Below, piece by piece: positions 11,878 through 23,517 of a stretch of DNA of 64,000 nt; within the stretch, counting starts at the first letter, position 1; the number at the start of each line of letters is the position of its first letter. The notes under the pieces are model-generated. The model did not search any database. It was not told the DNA's origin and was given only the letters and a program-made list of their open reading frames with translations. The translations under genes and the position numbers were made by a program. The stretch comes from Dysidea avara (Eukaryota; Porifera; Demospongiae; Dictyoceratida; Dysideidae), in contig NC_089272.1 of NCBI RefSeq assembly GCF_963678975.1, positions 9,060,408 to 9,124,407 of the forward strand. The letters are read 5' to 3'.

Positions 11878-13840
11878 TACAACTTGGTACTAACATTTTT
11901 AGAGCACTTTCATTAACGATACTGAGTGATAAAAATTAATGTTCATTGTTATGTATACTGCCTACAGTAGCTGTAAGTACAATGGAAACTGTTAATATAA
12001 CTGCATTATATCATTATCATTATATGTATAAGACTGTATAAAGTGCACAATATTACATGCCTTGGCAATATGAAAGATAATTAGAGCAGCAGGCAGACCT
12101 GCTACTAATGGTTGCCAAAAGAGTAGTTGTGATGTCACTACTGCCTGTAGCTGAAATAGTTAGACTGAAATAGCAACCTACACCATGAACAGTGATGAAG
12201 TTATGTACGTGCGTGTATTACTGCATTTATTTACAATCTATAATTTATGTATTTGATTGAAACTCAATCTTAATTGTGTTAGATACCAATTGATCCAATA
12301 ACACTCCCTAAAATTCAAAAAATTTAAAAAATCACTTCCAAACCCAACCTTGTGGTTACTACATAATTATGTCACAAGTTTATTCTTCCAATTTCCTCCT
12401 TTCAGTTCACTGTTTTAAAATTACTTTCAGCTCCCAATCAGTGTTATGTTTCTGACTCCCTGCTTCACAGAATTGAGTTTCTTGCTGCATGGTCTTGGGT
12501 GAAAGGGTGATTAATAAATAATTATTCAGTTCAGTATTTGGCTGAAAATTGTTTGCAAATTCAACTGTAGCTATTATTCAAAATTTCCTGAGAAAGCATG
12601 CATCTCCCAGATCTCCTAGCTGGAAAATGTTAAGTGTGTTTGCAGTGTTTGGTTGGAATTCCTTCTAGCCTGCCTGCTCTGTAACACAAGGATCTACTCA
12701 TAGTTATAATTGCATTGAACATAGATAGAGTACAAATTAAAATACTTCAGCACACAAAGCAAATAGTATCAAATTAAACATACGTAGCTATTAGTAATGC
12801 CGTCTTCATTCCTCACTCTACTTTTGTAAGTTTTATATATAGTCATTGGTTTGCTGAAGTATAATAGTGCCACACAGTGACCTATGTACCATAAATGTTC
12901 TCATTATAAAAGGTGCTTACAAAGTAGCAAAGTAAAAAATAAGTATTTATAATACTTTTTGTAGTGATTGTATATATATGTCACTATCCAATCAGTTGAT
13001 TACTGTAATCCTACAACTTGTGCTGTATGCAGTAGAATACACAATTTCTCCATGGGGAGTCGGTGCACGTGTGTCCCCCCCCCACACACACACACACCTT
13101 TACGATGCCATTTTTATTTATGATGTAATTTTGGATAAGGCTTATACATGAATTCATCCAATGTCAGTGGATTTTTAAGCCATTTTTGCCATGTGACAAC
13201 TTTTAATGATTATTTATGCCAGCATAATTTTGGGAATAATATCAATGCAAAAAAACTTTGATTTACACACCCCATGGCATATTGAACACATGTGTAAAAT
13301 AGGTCAAATTTGCAATGTATGTGTTTGCGGAAATGTGTAGAATAGGTCAAATTTGTGACTATGCAAATCATGACCACATATGATGGAAATAGTATTTCAA
13401 CACATTTCCTTCAGTAGCACATACATATTTGCAACTTCACTACATATGTGAACAGTGCACAAATGCATATCAAAAAAGATGACTATAATGTGTTTCACCT
13501 TTGATAGGGTAGCACATAAAAGGAAAATTCTTTTTTTTTTGCTGTGCAAGATCAATATGCAAATCGCGGATTATTCTGGCATTTTGTAGCAGTTGTAAAG
13601 CTTTAAAAGTAAGCACACCTCACAGATTTACATTAGAAGAGATACTTGAGAGTGCTCTAATAATGCCCTGATAGTAATAACAACAATCAACCTACAGAAT
13701 AGACAACGTAAGAATTATATCAATGTGTATTATACTTTTCATGAAATATCCTACACATGTGTAGGGTTTACATTTATGCCTCAGCAAATTAATATAATTA
13801 TGCTCAAAATTTTTCCTAAATAATATTAAATGCTTTCAAA
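11878..13840. other. Gene-free stretch
   Basis: No coding region supported. It holds a C-run followed by a CA microsatellite near 13074-13097. A 42-bp-period duplication around 13294-13360 has AATAGGTCAAATTTG in both units. AT-rich fragments near 13780-13840 resemble the TAGGCCTG element next door. Confidence 0.4.
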
Positions 13841-14690
13841 TAGGCCTGAGTCAAATATGCTCAAAATTTTGCCTAAAATGCTTTCAGGAATTTCCCAAAA
13901 TTTTCACCCTTATGCTTTTTCAGTATTTCTATTATGCTTGCATTATGCTCTTAAGTTAGCAACATTTATTGGAACATTTTAAATTGTGAATGCTCTATTA
14001 GAGCATTTCACTATAAAGTGACTCTTCTATTAGAGAATATTGATCTGACTGCTCTATTAGGGAGTATCAATCTATTTTCATGGAATTAAGCTCCGTAGTT
14101 TGAAATATCCACCTAATATGCCAGCATTATGCTGGCATAACACTCCAGCCTATTATGCTTTTCAGGGGGCAGATCCAGAGGGGCAATGGGGCCAGTGCCG
14201 CCCCTTCAGGATTTTTATAGTGTTGCTCATTGAACATAGCTAAGCACAATTCAAACATTTTAAATGCAGTTTATGACTATATGTGTATAATATAATTCTG
14301 TCTCTAGCAAATTATTACCCATATAGGCATAGCACAAGGATAACTAGGTGGGTTATAGCATCCTCTAAATTTAGAAATTGAAAACTCTAATAGAACAGTC
14401 ATTTACTCTAATAAAACAATTAAGAAATAATTATAAAACATTGTTGGTCATTCTAAACAACTAAAACGCCTGTTCTAAATTGAGTTATATCCACACCCTA
14501 CAGCTAGTGCCTACCAGCTGCACACCACATTCCAGGATTATCACGTGTAGGGGACTTTATGCTATTCTGTTTTGTAGCTTGGTAAAATTTTCAATTTAAG
14601 TTCAGCCAAAATTAGGACCATTACAAAATCCTGGATCCACCCCTGCTTTTCATTACGCTGGCATATTTGATGCATTCTTAGCTACTTTAA
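13841..14690 (+). mobile_element. TAGGCCTG-ended hAT-like element, interrupted copy
   Basis: It starts TAGGCCTGAGTCAAATATGC and follows the element at 57771-58141 base for base over long stretches: TTTGCC/AAAATGCTTTCAGG, the box CTCTATTAGAG, TTTGAAATATCCACCTAAT. The two stay colinear until the copy is cut by a second element at about 14163-14645 and then resumes with CATTACGCTGGCATATTTGA. The right terminus has decayed. A further partial copy follows at about 14695-14880. Confidence 0.65.
14163..14645. mobile_element. hAT-like MITE nested in another element
   Basis: The ends read CAGGGGGCAGATCCAG and, inverted, CAGGGGTGGATCCAG. The motif GCTTTTCA occurs at both junctions, a perfect 8-bp direct repeat if the element is taken from the G-run. 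The related copy at 58105-58120 lacks the insert and has CTTTTTATTA at this point, which serves as an empty site. The interior is non-coding. Confidence 0.7.
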
Positions 14691-14694
14691 TGAT

Positions 14695-14880
14695 CACCAC
14701 TACTATGCTTTTCAGTGCTTCCATGATGTTTGTATTACGCTCCTATCAGTTAACAAAAATTCTTACAATAATCTTGGTACATCTTAGTCAGTAAATGCTC
14801 TATTAGAGTATTTCATGACAAAGTGACCATTCTATTAGAGAATATTTTATATTTGCAAGCATTTTAGCTCCACAATATTT
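14695..14880 (+). repeat. Partial copy of the TAGGCCTG element interior
   Basis: It carries the same order of words as 13890-14040 (TATGCTTTTCAGTGCTTCC, AAATGCTCTATTAGAGTATT, CATTCTATTAGAGAATATT) with divergence. Neither terminus is visible. Confidence 0.5.
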
Positions 14881-15178
14881 ACATTTTAGTCTGTTAAATT
14901 ACCTATTATAGAGTATATATCTCCTACCAGATATATAAGCAAAGTATTTCACAACAAAGATATACAAGGTCTTGTTTAATAGGAAGGTTTAAAATAAGTA
15001 AATTCTCAGTAACTAGTAAGATCATCATTACTGTATGTAGCTACATATGTACATGTCACAGAAACCATTACAGTTAACTTAATTTATACACAGGTGTATG
15101 CAGTGGTTTAGGTTCAGTTATCAGTGTTAACATAATGACATCTGTTTTCATGGAGCAAATTTTGATCATGTATGCAAG

Positions 15179-17331
15179 CTAGTAAGACTGTATATCTGTG
15201 GTAGTTTCTGTGTTGATTTCTTCAGTAGAAGCTTCTAGATCCGTGTTTGTTTCTTTGGTAGGAGTTTCTGTGTTGATTTCTTCAGTAGAAGCTTCTAGAT
15301 CCGTGTTTGTTTCTTTGGTAGGAGTTTCTGTGTTTGACTCTTGGTCCGCAACTTTCCCACTGTAATACTGACTATCATAAGTATTGTCCCCATAGTGAAT
15401 TTCTACATGGTTTTGTAGATCTTCATTTTGTGAAAAACATTCACCACAGAATCCACATTGGAAGTGTTCACTATCACCAGCTGACAATTGTATCTGTGAT
15501 TTTAAAGAATAGGTAACTTCATGATATCTTGAGTGTGGGGATGTGGGGTGGTTATCTTGTTTATGTTGCTGTTGAAGTTTGCTCAGTTTAGCTGTATGGG
15601 TTCTTCTTAAATGACGTTGTAAATGACATGACTGTGTGAACGACTCAGTGCAATGTTGGCAGTGATATAGTTTTCCTCCAGTGTGACTTAGCAAATGATG
15701 ATTTAGCTTACATTTTTCCTTAAATGAGCAACTGCAATACTGACATTGGTACAGCTTCTCCATTGTATGTGCTTTTAATTGATGACGGCGTACAGACCTT
15801 GAATCTGCAAATGATTTACTGCAATACTGACATTTGCAGGATTTCTTTCCTGTATGAATTGGCAAATGGCGACGTAAATAGCGTGGTTGAGCAAATGATT
15901 TACTGCAATATTGGCAGTGATATGGCTTTTCCCCAGTGTGAATTATCAAATGAAGCTTTAGCCTATCTTTCTCCTTAAATGAGGAACTGCAATGCTGACA
16001 CTGGTATGGCCTATCACTTGTATGGGCTCTTAAATAATGAAGGGGTAGGTAACTTGAATCTGCAAACGATTTACTACAATACTGACATTTGTAAGCTTTC
16101 TTTCCTGTATGAATTAGTAAGTGACGTTTCAGGGTAGTTGTGGTCTTAAACAATTTACTACAATAATGACACTGGTTGGGCTTTTCTTCAGTAGGAGCTT
16201 CTGTGTTTGACTCCACATTACTTTGCTCCACAATTTTCTCACTGCTATATTGACTATCATTAGTATTGTCCCCATTGTGAATTTCTAAATGGCTTTGTAG
16301 ATGTTCATTTTGTGTAAAAGATTTGTCACAGAATTCACATTGGAAGTGTTCACTATCACCAGTTGGTATTGGTGTCTGTGATGTTGAAGAATAAATAACT
16401 TCACGAGACGTTGAGGATGTGGGATGGGTACTTTGTTTATGTTTCTTGTTGTGTTGTTGAAGGTTAGTCAGTGTAGTTGTATGGGTCCTTCTCAAATGAC
16501 GACGTAAATAGCGTGATTGAGCAAACGATTTGCTACAATGTTGACAGTGATATGGCTTTTCTTCAGTGTGAGTTAGCAAATGAAGCTTTAGCCTACCTTC
16601 CTCCTTAAATGAGGAACTGCAATGCTGACAATGATATGGCCTATCACTTGTATGGGCTCTTAAATAATGACGGGGTAGATAACTTGAATCTGCAAATGAT
16701 CTACTACAATACTGACATTTGTAGGGTTTCTTTCCTGTGTGAACTATCAAGTGACATTTCAGGCTACCTTTAGTCTTAAATGATTTACTACAATACTGAC
16801 AGTGGTTGGGTTTTTCTTCAGTAGGAGCTTCTGTGTTTGTTTCCTCAGTGGGAGCTTCTATGCTTCTTTCTTCGCTAGTAGCATCTATGTATCTTTCTTC
16901 AGTAGGAGCATCTGTGTTTGACTGTAGACTATTTTGTTCCACAGTTTTCTCACTGCTATATTGACTATCATTAGTATTGTCCACATAGTGAATTTCTAAA
17001 TGGCTTCGTAGATCTTCATTTTGTGAAAAGCATTCAGCACAGAATTCACATCGGAAGTGTTCACTATCACCAGCTGGTATTGGTGTCTGTGATGTTGAAG
17101 AATTGGAAACTTCTTGAGATCTTGAGTATGTGGATGTGGGATGGTTATTTTGTTCATGTCTCCTGATATGTTGTTGAAGGTTGATCAGTGTAGTAAACAC
17201 TTCTCCACATTTTCCACACTTAAACACTTGTGGATTAGCATCACGACAAGCTTGACTGTACTTCAAGTGAATATCAAAATCATTTTTCTCCACAAATTGT
17301 GCTTGGCAGTTAGCACAAGAGTAGTTGCAAT
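15179..17331 (-). CDS. C2H2 zinc-finger protein 1 (last exon)
   Basis: A long exon opening at a good acceptor (CTTTCTTATTGCAG, rc of 17332-17345) and ending at TAG. It begins in codon phase 1 with CNYSCANC, so the start codon lies in an unseen upstream exon. Order: a CCHC-type finger (C-x2-C-x12-H-x6-C), FKCGKCGEVF, then about 14 C2H2 fingers in blocks joined by TGKKPY/TGEKPY linkers and Thr/Glu-rich spacers. A module (PTS..SR, S-T-S-Q, AGDSEHFQCEFC finger, NDSQYSSEK) occurs three times, about residues 73-150, 312-390 and 603-680, so the gene grew by internal duplication. The tail has a 60-bp tandem repeat. The protein is probably a nuclear DNA-binding regulator. Two paralogues lie at 44069-45471 and 60353-62532. 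Confidence 0.85.
15204..15333 (-). repeat. 60-bp tandem repeat in zinc-finger gene 1
   Basis: Just over two nearly identical 60-bp units encode a 20-residue Thr/Glu-rich repeat (ETPTKETNTDLEASTEEINT). It is in frame and sits at the C-terminus, after the last finger. Confidence 0.9.
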
Positions 17332-17356
17332 CTGCAATAAGAAAGTGGTAATACAA

Positions 17357-19598
17357 TAATGTTCACTATATCCCATACATACTGTACATATGCAACAACA
17401 TAGAAGTTAAAACACTGCAGCTACCTAGTGTAATAGAGAAAATATAGCACAAGGGTGTGGTCAGAGACAAATACAGTACATAACAAAGCATGTAGCAAAG
17501 TTGAGTGATACATGTATTTTCGGATGCTAGAACTAGTCCATAGCATACATTGCACTTTTACAGGTTAATGAATATGTAAATCCAATGATACAATCAAGAA
17601 GAGAGTTAGCAAATCGAACAGTTAATCACGACATGCCTGGAACACTGCAGTGACAGTATAACTTCTTCTGAGTAGCAGAAAAATTGTTGTGGCAACCAAT
17701 GGCATGTTATCACATACTCTGAAGTCTATCATTAGTTGGAACAGAAAGAAAATGGCTGTAGCTATGGTGATGGACAGTTTGCACAGTTTTCTACTACAGT
17801 ATTTGTTGTATGTGAGTATGACGAGAGGTGCACTCAGCAATGCAGCAAGGTTAAAGGATCATCTGAAAATCTAACCAAGAATTTGCTTAACTACAATGAT
17901 GCCGGACAGTTTAGTACACTATTTACAACTTGGTAAGAAATTTTAAGCTCATTAGGAATCAAAGGGAAAAAAAAGGAAAACACAGAAGGTCGCCTACACC
18001 TGTTATTATATTATTGGACATTTTATCTCTACTTCAGTCTGTACCCCGCACGAATCAATTAGGGATTAATTAAATATCCACTAACTAGTATTTATGACCC
18101 ACTGAGTGAAAACCCAACTATAATTTACATAATTCTGTTTTTTGAAAAATTCCATTGAAATACATTTTACAAAAGTAATTTTAAGCACACATTTCAATAA
18201 ACAGCGAAAAAAAAAACTTATCTAATATACGACTAGATTCACCTCTTCATGGAAAGTTTTGTACTGTTTCAGTACTAGTGCTGTACACCAGTGTGCAATT
18301 AACCAGTTATTTACCCTGGTGTTGTCTAGGTCAGCCAATAACCAGTGAAGAAACCTTTAAACTGGTTTTGCCCACCCACTTGGTAAACCATAAATTACAA
18401 GTGTTAACATCATAACAACCTCAAAGCATGTGTAAATATGTGATTGTAATAACTGTTATTGCAAGACAGGATGTTGATGGTCACTTTGGTACCACCCTAA
18501 ACCTTCCAGCAAGCTTGTTGAGTGCATATTATGTCTGCCAATCTACAAACAAACCAATTAACCAGTTATTGCCAATTATTGGTAGGAGGTGCACAGCACT
18601 ATTCTGTACCACAAAGCAATTGTAAGTTATGTGCGTTTTATTTACGTTGCTGTAAAACATAACTTCATTGTTGCCTTTCTAAGCTTGAACAGCATTGTTG
18701 CATAAAAGCATAGGTGAATATAGGCCCAAGCCTATACCTTGATGAAAGCCTCAGTTCATATAAGTCCTAACTCCGTAGCTTGTTGCAATCCTGACTGTAA
18801 TTTATTTTCTGCACATAGGTACTGTAGAAATCAATTGTTTCACTCTTCTTTTTGTCTCTGACCTGAATTGGTTTACGTGTGAATGTTCATGCGTGTGTCA
18901 TACCCTAGCCCAGCTCTTTTTGTGAGCCACGCCCATTTATCAGGATTATGTGCAACCATGGTACACCCACTGACTAATCAACTGTAAAGTCCACACAATC
19001 TACCCTTGCACATGGATTATATAGAGTTAATGCTTTGCAGCAGTCCAGAGCCTTTTGTGAGCCACGTCCACTTATTGAAAATGTGCCTTGCTTGTTTAAA
19101 CGGCTAAGTGCCTTTAGTAGGAGCCATCATACTTCGCTTTATGGTGAATACCCTCAACTATGAAAGTTTTACGTTTTGCACAGCGAAACTTTCCCCCTAT
19201 ACAGTACCTAACAAATATTGCCATATATGGAGTTTCATAATATCAGCATATAAAATTTGCGTTAAACCGATCAAATCGCAATATGAATACAAATATCAGC
19301 TTATAAAATTCGCATTTAGACTAATTCCTTTGAATAGCTGCCATATTCAGTGCCAGCTTTGTTGGTATACCATATACATTTGACTGCTCTGTTAGAGTAT
19401 TTACATAACAATAGTACTAAATTAGACCCTTTTCATGTTTATTATGCGCATCTGCACAGGTAACACTAGAAACACATCACCACCTGAAAATAAGTAACTG
19501 TTGTTACGAGTGGAGTGATGGATTGTTTCTACAAATTAACGCTGCATTCCTCTGATACAAGCAGCTGTCATTAGGTACAACAATTACATACAGGGTCC
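17357..19598. other. Gene-free stretch
   Basis: No reliable gene. The upstream exon of zinc-finger gene 1 should lie here or further right. Near 19120-19210 the sequence, read in reverse, resembles the TACNGTATAGGGGGAAAGTT terminus of small TA-flanked MITEs. A duplicated GAGCCACG-TCCA/CCA phrase occurs near 18921 and 19060. Confidence 0.35.
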
Positions 19599-19686
19599 AG
19601 ACCACAGGGGTCTAAGTAATTTAGTAACCCTCAGGGCCTGTAGTAGCAACACAGGGCTTCAGGGTTTCTTAATTACTTAGTGGTCT
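19599..19686. repeat. Short hairpin repeat
   Basis: An imperfect palindrome of about 88 bp: AGACCACAGGGGTCTAAGTA on the left folds onto TTACTTAGTGGTCT on the right, with AACCCTCAGGGCCTGT and ACAGGGCTTCAGGGTT as inner arms. It is probably a small foldback element. Confidence 0.5.
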
Positions 19687-19792
19687 GAAGTCTAAATATT
19701 ACTTACTTATATACATTTCCTATTAGTTAGAATGGGATATATTAATTGCATGGGTACCTGGTTTTTAGAAGTAGCATAACATCAACTTGTTC

Positions 19793-21357
19793 ACCCAGGC
19801 TTTTTAAGGCTGCACCATTTTTTCACAGCTTGGCTGTTTTTGTGTGGATTTCACTTCTTTTTGTACTTTATAAGGCCCCAAAACCAGCCTATGGCTGACT
19901 TTGAGGCTTGTTTTTACTCACATTTCTTCTTTTCTATGCAGACACAATGATGATTATTGAGACACACTTATAAATGTATTTCATTGCTTGATTTACTTGA
20001 ATATTTGATCATATTATTGTAATGCTCTAATAGAGTGTACATTTTTTTGAGGACTTCTAATAGAATATACATAGAATGTTCTAGAACAATCTAGTACTTC
20101 TATTCTGTAGATCTATGAAATTAGAAATGTTTACTTATAAGCTGATTTAAACTACAATTTTCATTTATAAAGCAGAAATTAAGTGAGGTGATCAGTCAAG
20201 ATAGCAGTGGTTCAGGGGTTACAGGTACGGATGTTAGGTATGGAGGTCCCTGGTTTAAACTCTGGTAAATTTTTCTCAACCTTTTTTGTGCATCTTTATA
20301 AATCTGCGGTGACTGCTCTAATAGAGTATCTCGATCCCATGATTTTACACTTGTTTGGTTTTTTCTTTATAACTTTGTAGCTGTAACTCCATTGTTTTTC
20401 AAACTATCAACAGGCACTGCTATGATGATCAGCCTATGTACACACCAATTATCAAGTTATTCGTATACTCGGTTTAACCTGTAGCCATGACAGAAGTTTG
20501 ATCTTTGTTTACATGAATAAATGCTAATAACTCCTTGGATATTCATCAGATTTACAGTAAATTTGGTACATAAATCCAGCTTTATGTGCTCTTCATTTGT
20601 GCCAAAGATTGAGGCAATCGAGTTACATGTTTGCGTTTTATTGAAATTTTTGCAAAGTGTGTGAAAATAAATTGAAGCCCCCATAGCCCCTGTATGACAT
20701 AAGAAGAAAAAAACGAAGAAATTAAAATGAAACTTTGAACACCCATATCTTGCAAATTGCTGTCGCAAATTTAATCAAATTTACTGTGTGGCCTACCCTA
20801 CCTGGCGGATAGCTACATAGGCGTGGGAAGCAGGGGAGGGTGTCCCTTTGGCTAGCTATTTCAAGGCATCTCTTAAGTACTCAACTGTCTACTTACCACC
20901 ACAGTTTCGGATTACTCTATAATTCACCTTTCTATTCAATCAGCAATGCATAAAGAATTTATGAAACTATCACCTTGCACAGTGGTGACTCCTCAGCAAC
21001 ACTTCAGATCTTAATGTTTGCATAAGCAATAATGTTGTTTGCAACTGACATAAAAGTATATATTACACAAGTAAAAACACACTCCTGGAATGGTTCAAGA
21101 ATGCTTTACTACTAAAATTATTCCAAAATTAAATCTCAGAACGTTTAGTTTTTCAAAAATATTCTTGGGGGAGGAGGGATAACCCCCTAGCACTGCCCCC
21201 CCTCCTCCAACCGCGAGGTGCTTGCTACGTCTATGAGCTATAATGCAATAATGGTGTGCTTTGGAGAAGGGGCCATGGAGCTATGCAAGTGTGAAAAAGT
21301 TGTTTTCTTTCTTCCTGTCAATATATTCACGGTGTGGCGCACTGGGTAATGTGTCTT
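19793..21357 (+). mobile_element. Composite repeat, copy 1 (no minisatellite)
   Basis: Four blocks occur in the same order as at 45944-51067. Block A has CAGCTTGGCTGTTTTTG, CACTTCTTTTTGTA and the hairpin AGCCTATGGCT. Block B is the box CTCTAATAGAGTATCTCGAT at 20316. Block C covers 20480-20810, with tATTTTTGCAAagTGTG and AAAAACGAAGAAA. Block D has TTTTCTTTCTTCCTGTCAAT and TCACGGTGTGGCGC. Upstream of the box at 20195-20275 is a possible tRNA-like pol III promoter (ATAGCAGTGG and GGTTTAAACTC). The copy is split by a MITE at 20816-21235. No protein is encoded, so it is a non-autonomous element of unknown class. Confidence 0.6.
20816..21235. mobile_element. MITE nested in the composite repeat
   Basis: The ends are CATAGGCGTGGGAAGCA and, inverted, CATAGACGTAGCAAGCA. 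AGCTA lies directly outside both ends (20811-20815 and 21236-21240). Removing the insert restores an alignment with block C-D of the second composite copy near 50925, so that copy is an empty site. The interior is non-coding and the superfamily is uncertain. Confidence 0.65.
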
Positions 21358-21879
21358 GATTTTAAAAATTAGAACATAGGAATAGAGGTCACTGAAAAAG
21401 GTAAAGAAACAAGAGTCAAACAAGCAAGCATGTTAAACACACAAAGGTCTTTATTTGGACTCAATGGATATGGTAGCCTGTCTCACAAGTGTTAAATAAG
21501 CTGCTGCTTTAGCTCTGTCAGTACATCCATACATAGTCCATTGCAATCGGTTCAGAGGTTTAGTTGCCTTGTGGACAGTACGCTGACAGTGATCATTTTC
21601 CATTTCAAATTTGAAATAATGATCACACCAAGATATTTCACTACTTCTCTAGACAACCAGAACAGATCCAATAGTGTGAATAAATGAAACAGGAGAGCAT
21701 TTGCTAGTGATATTTAGGGCTTCACATTTGCTTGGACTGAGGGTCAATTGCAACAAGAGAGATCAGGCATAAACACGAGCCAAATCATTCTGCAAGTTAA
21801 CACAATCTTCATAGGAGGACACCTCAGCATACAAAGTAACATCATCAGTATATATCTTCAAGGAAGATGACTTCACAAT

Positions 21880-22579
21880 CAGTGTTGGGGGTACCGCGTT
21901 ATGTAATAAATATTATTTTTGTGGTAATAAAGTAATATAACAAAATACGCTATAAAAACAGGTAATATAACTCAAGTTACTTTACTTACAAATGTAGGTG
22001 TTACCTAAGTAATATAGTTACCGCAACGAATCTAATATTACGTAATATTATTACTACAAGTAACAAAGTTACTAATCTCGTTAGTGATCCACTGAGTAAC
22101 ACCTAGCCACAACAAAGTAACGAAGCCTACTGAATGAAGCCTATTCACCAGCTTCTTCCTTATAGCCAAGATTTGCACATTGTCCAACAATGCAATCAAG
22201 TCACATGACAAGGTGGCAGTTTCACACGTAACAGTTTAAGGTGGTGCGGACACAAAGTAATATATTATTATAGTTACTTTATTTTATGGGTAATATGTAA
22301 CTGTAACTAAATACAGTACTGCCCAAGCACAGCGTCGCACTTGCAACTTTGCTTGAGATAAAAATGTCGTTAATTAAGGGGTGTGGCAACTGTTTCGCTC
22401 ACGAGACAAGGTAGCAGCTGTTTTGTTCACGAGAAACAGTTGCCACGCCCTTAATTAGCGATTTTTAAAATCTTGAGCAAAGTTGAGTGTGCGAGCGACG
22501 TTGAGCTTGGGCAGTACCGTAGTTCAGTTGCAAGTAATATGTAACTAGTTACTTTTAAAAAGTAATTGCCCCAACACTG
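21880..22579. mobile_element. hAT-like MITE with GTTGGGG ends
   Basis: The termini are CAGTGTTGGGGGTACCGCG and CCCCAACACTG, flanked by TTCACAAT and TTCACAAC (an 8-bp target duplication with one change). The interior is made of many GTAATAT/AGTTACTT words, as in a widespread class of animal hAT MITEs. It is itself interrupted at 22317-22516. Confidence 0.8.
22317..22516. mobile_element. Small palindromic MITE nested at a TA site
   Basis: A 200-bp element with ends TACTGCCCAAGC and GCTTGGGCAGTA. The arms fold further inward (CAACTTTGCTTGAGAT against ATCTTGAGCAAAGTTG), leaving a short loop with AACAGTTGCCACGCCC. TA at each end suggests Tc1/mariner-type insertion. It is the youngest layer of a three-deep nest: LINE, hAT MITE, this element. 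Confidence 0.75.
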
Positions 22580-22684
22580 TTCACAACAGAATGGAGATAG
22601 TTAGACTCATGGTCCTGTACGTAGGGCAGGTACCAATGCTATTAATCAATAAGTGGCTAATCCAAGTACACTCACCAGAGTTTA

Positions 22685-23270
22685 GGCCATTCCCTGTTTC
22701 TGGTGTCCCTGCCCACATCAGTTATTGGACAGGCCATTACATGTCTGATTCTATTTAATGCAAATCACATTTAGCTGGCCTCCCTGGTTTGACCAATGAG
22801 TGTGGCGCTTGGCCAGTATCCGGGTGGCCTGTGGATCAAAGTCAGGCTAGGGATGGATTTTTTCAAACCCCTTCTAGGTATTTGTCCCGTTTCACTTTAG
22901 TCAACAATTTTCGCTTAGGTTCCCTGGCTCACGATAAATACCTCGTACAGGCCTCACCTCCAGTGTTCGCCATCCAGTGCCTAACTGGTAAAGCAGATTA
23001 AAAAATATATATACATATATAGCAGGAAGTTGCTGTTAGAAGCTGTGCAGGTTTGTTTAATGTTTTGTTAAATTAGTAAAACTATGCCAATGTGGCGATA
23101 CCTACACGTATGAATATAATTGTATAGAATCTCAGAGGCTATGTGGTTTGAATAGATTTTGAGTGGCAATGAGTGCTAAATACGGTGTCTTCCATGTTTA
23201 TAGCTTGTATGGCCAAACCCTCCTGCACTTAGCCTGGACCAGAAACAGGAATATACCACTTGGGATGGCC
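22685..23270. mobile_element. PIF/Harbinger-like MITE, copy 2
   Basis: It begins GGCCATTCCCTGTTTCTGGT and ends with the inverted GGACCAGAAACAGG...GGGATGGCC. TTA lies outside each end (22682-22684, 23271-23273). It shares terminal words with the element at 293-666, including TTTCTGGT and a GCCC(G/A)CATC stretch. It is 586 bp long and non-coding. Confidence 0.7.
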
Positions 23271-23432
23271 TTAATATTAAACCATACACAATCCTTCCGC
23301 TGATTTATACACAAGTGACAACATACCTTCGTGATCCTGCTGTCCCCAATTGCACTGCTCTGACGTACTACAGTCCATTTGAGTGATTTCAGTTTTTCCT
23401 CGAGTTTTTCAACTAGGATCAGTTTTACGCGT

Positions 23433-23452
23433 GGCGAAAATGTTTTCGGCGC
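23433..23452 (+). promoter_or_regulatory. Possible paired E2F-like sites
   Basis: GGCGAAAA (the complement of TTTTCGCC) and TTTTCGGCGC lie 2 bp apart, 65-85 bp upstream of the predicted first ATG at 23518. Both match E2F-type consensus words, in a local CpG-richer patch. If real, this would suit a cell-cycle gene. It is only a pattern match. Confidence 0.35.
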
Positions 23453-23517
23453 TTATCCAGTGCGCCTGCAGTAGATTGAGGCCAGCACGCCAGGTGTTAC
23501 CTACTGATCTATGACAG

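Larger units (their letters stand above)
21440..22680 (-). mobile_element. CR1/Jockey-like LINE fragment, split by a MITE
   Basis: On the minus strand 21470-21871 reads YTDDVTLYAEVSSYEDCV (the reverse-transcriptase catalytic block), then LTLSPSKCEALNITS, and later HKATKPLNRLQWTMYGCT, a typical LINE thumb region, with two in-frame stops and a shift. The stretch 22588-22680 holds decayed sequence of the block just before the catalytic motif. An hAT-like MITE (21880-22579) separates the two parts. This is a 5'-truncated, dead copy. Confidence 0.65.

Noticed and set aside
17622-17936. Overlapping small frames on both strands
   Set aside because: No domain, splice context or repeat support; all are short and mutually antisense.
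20195-20275. tRNA gene
   Set aside because: A-box-like and B-box-like words are present, but no cloverleaf with a proper acceptor stem can be drawn. At best this is a SINE-type promoter remnant.
22789-23001. 70-codon open frame
   Set aside because: Inside the PIF-like MITE and without recognisable motifs; likely chance.
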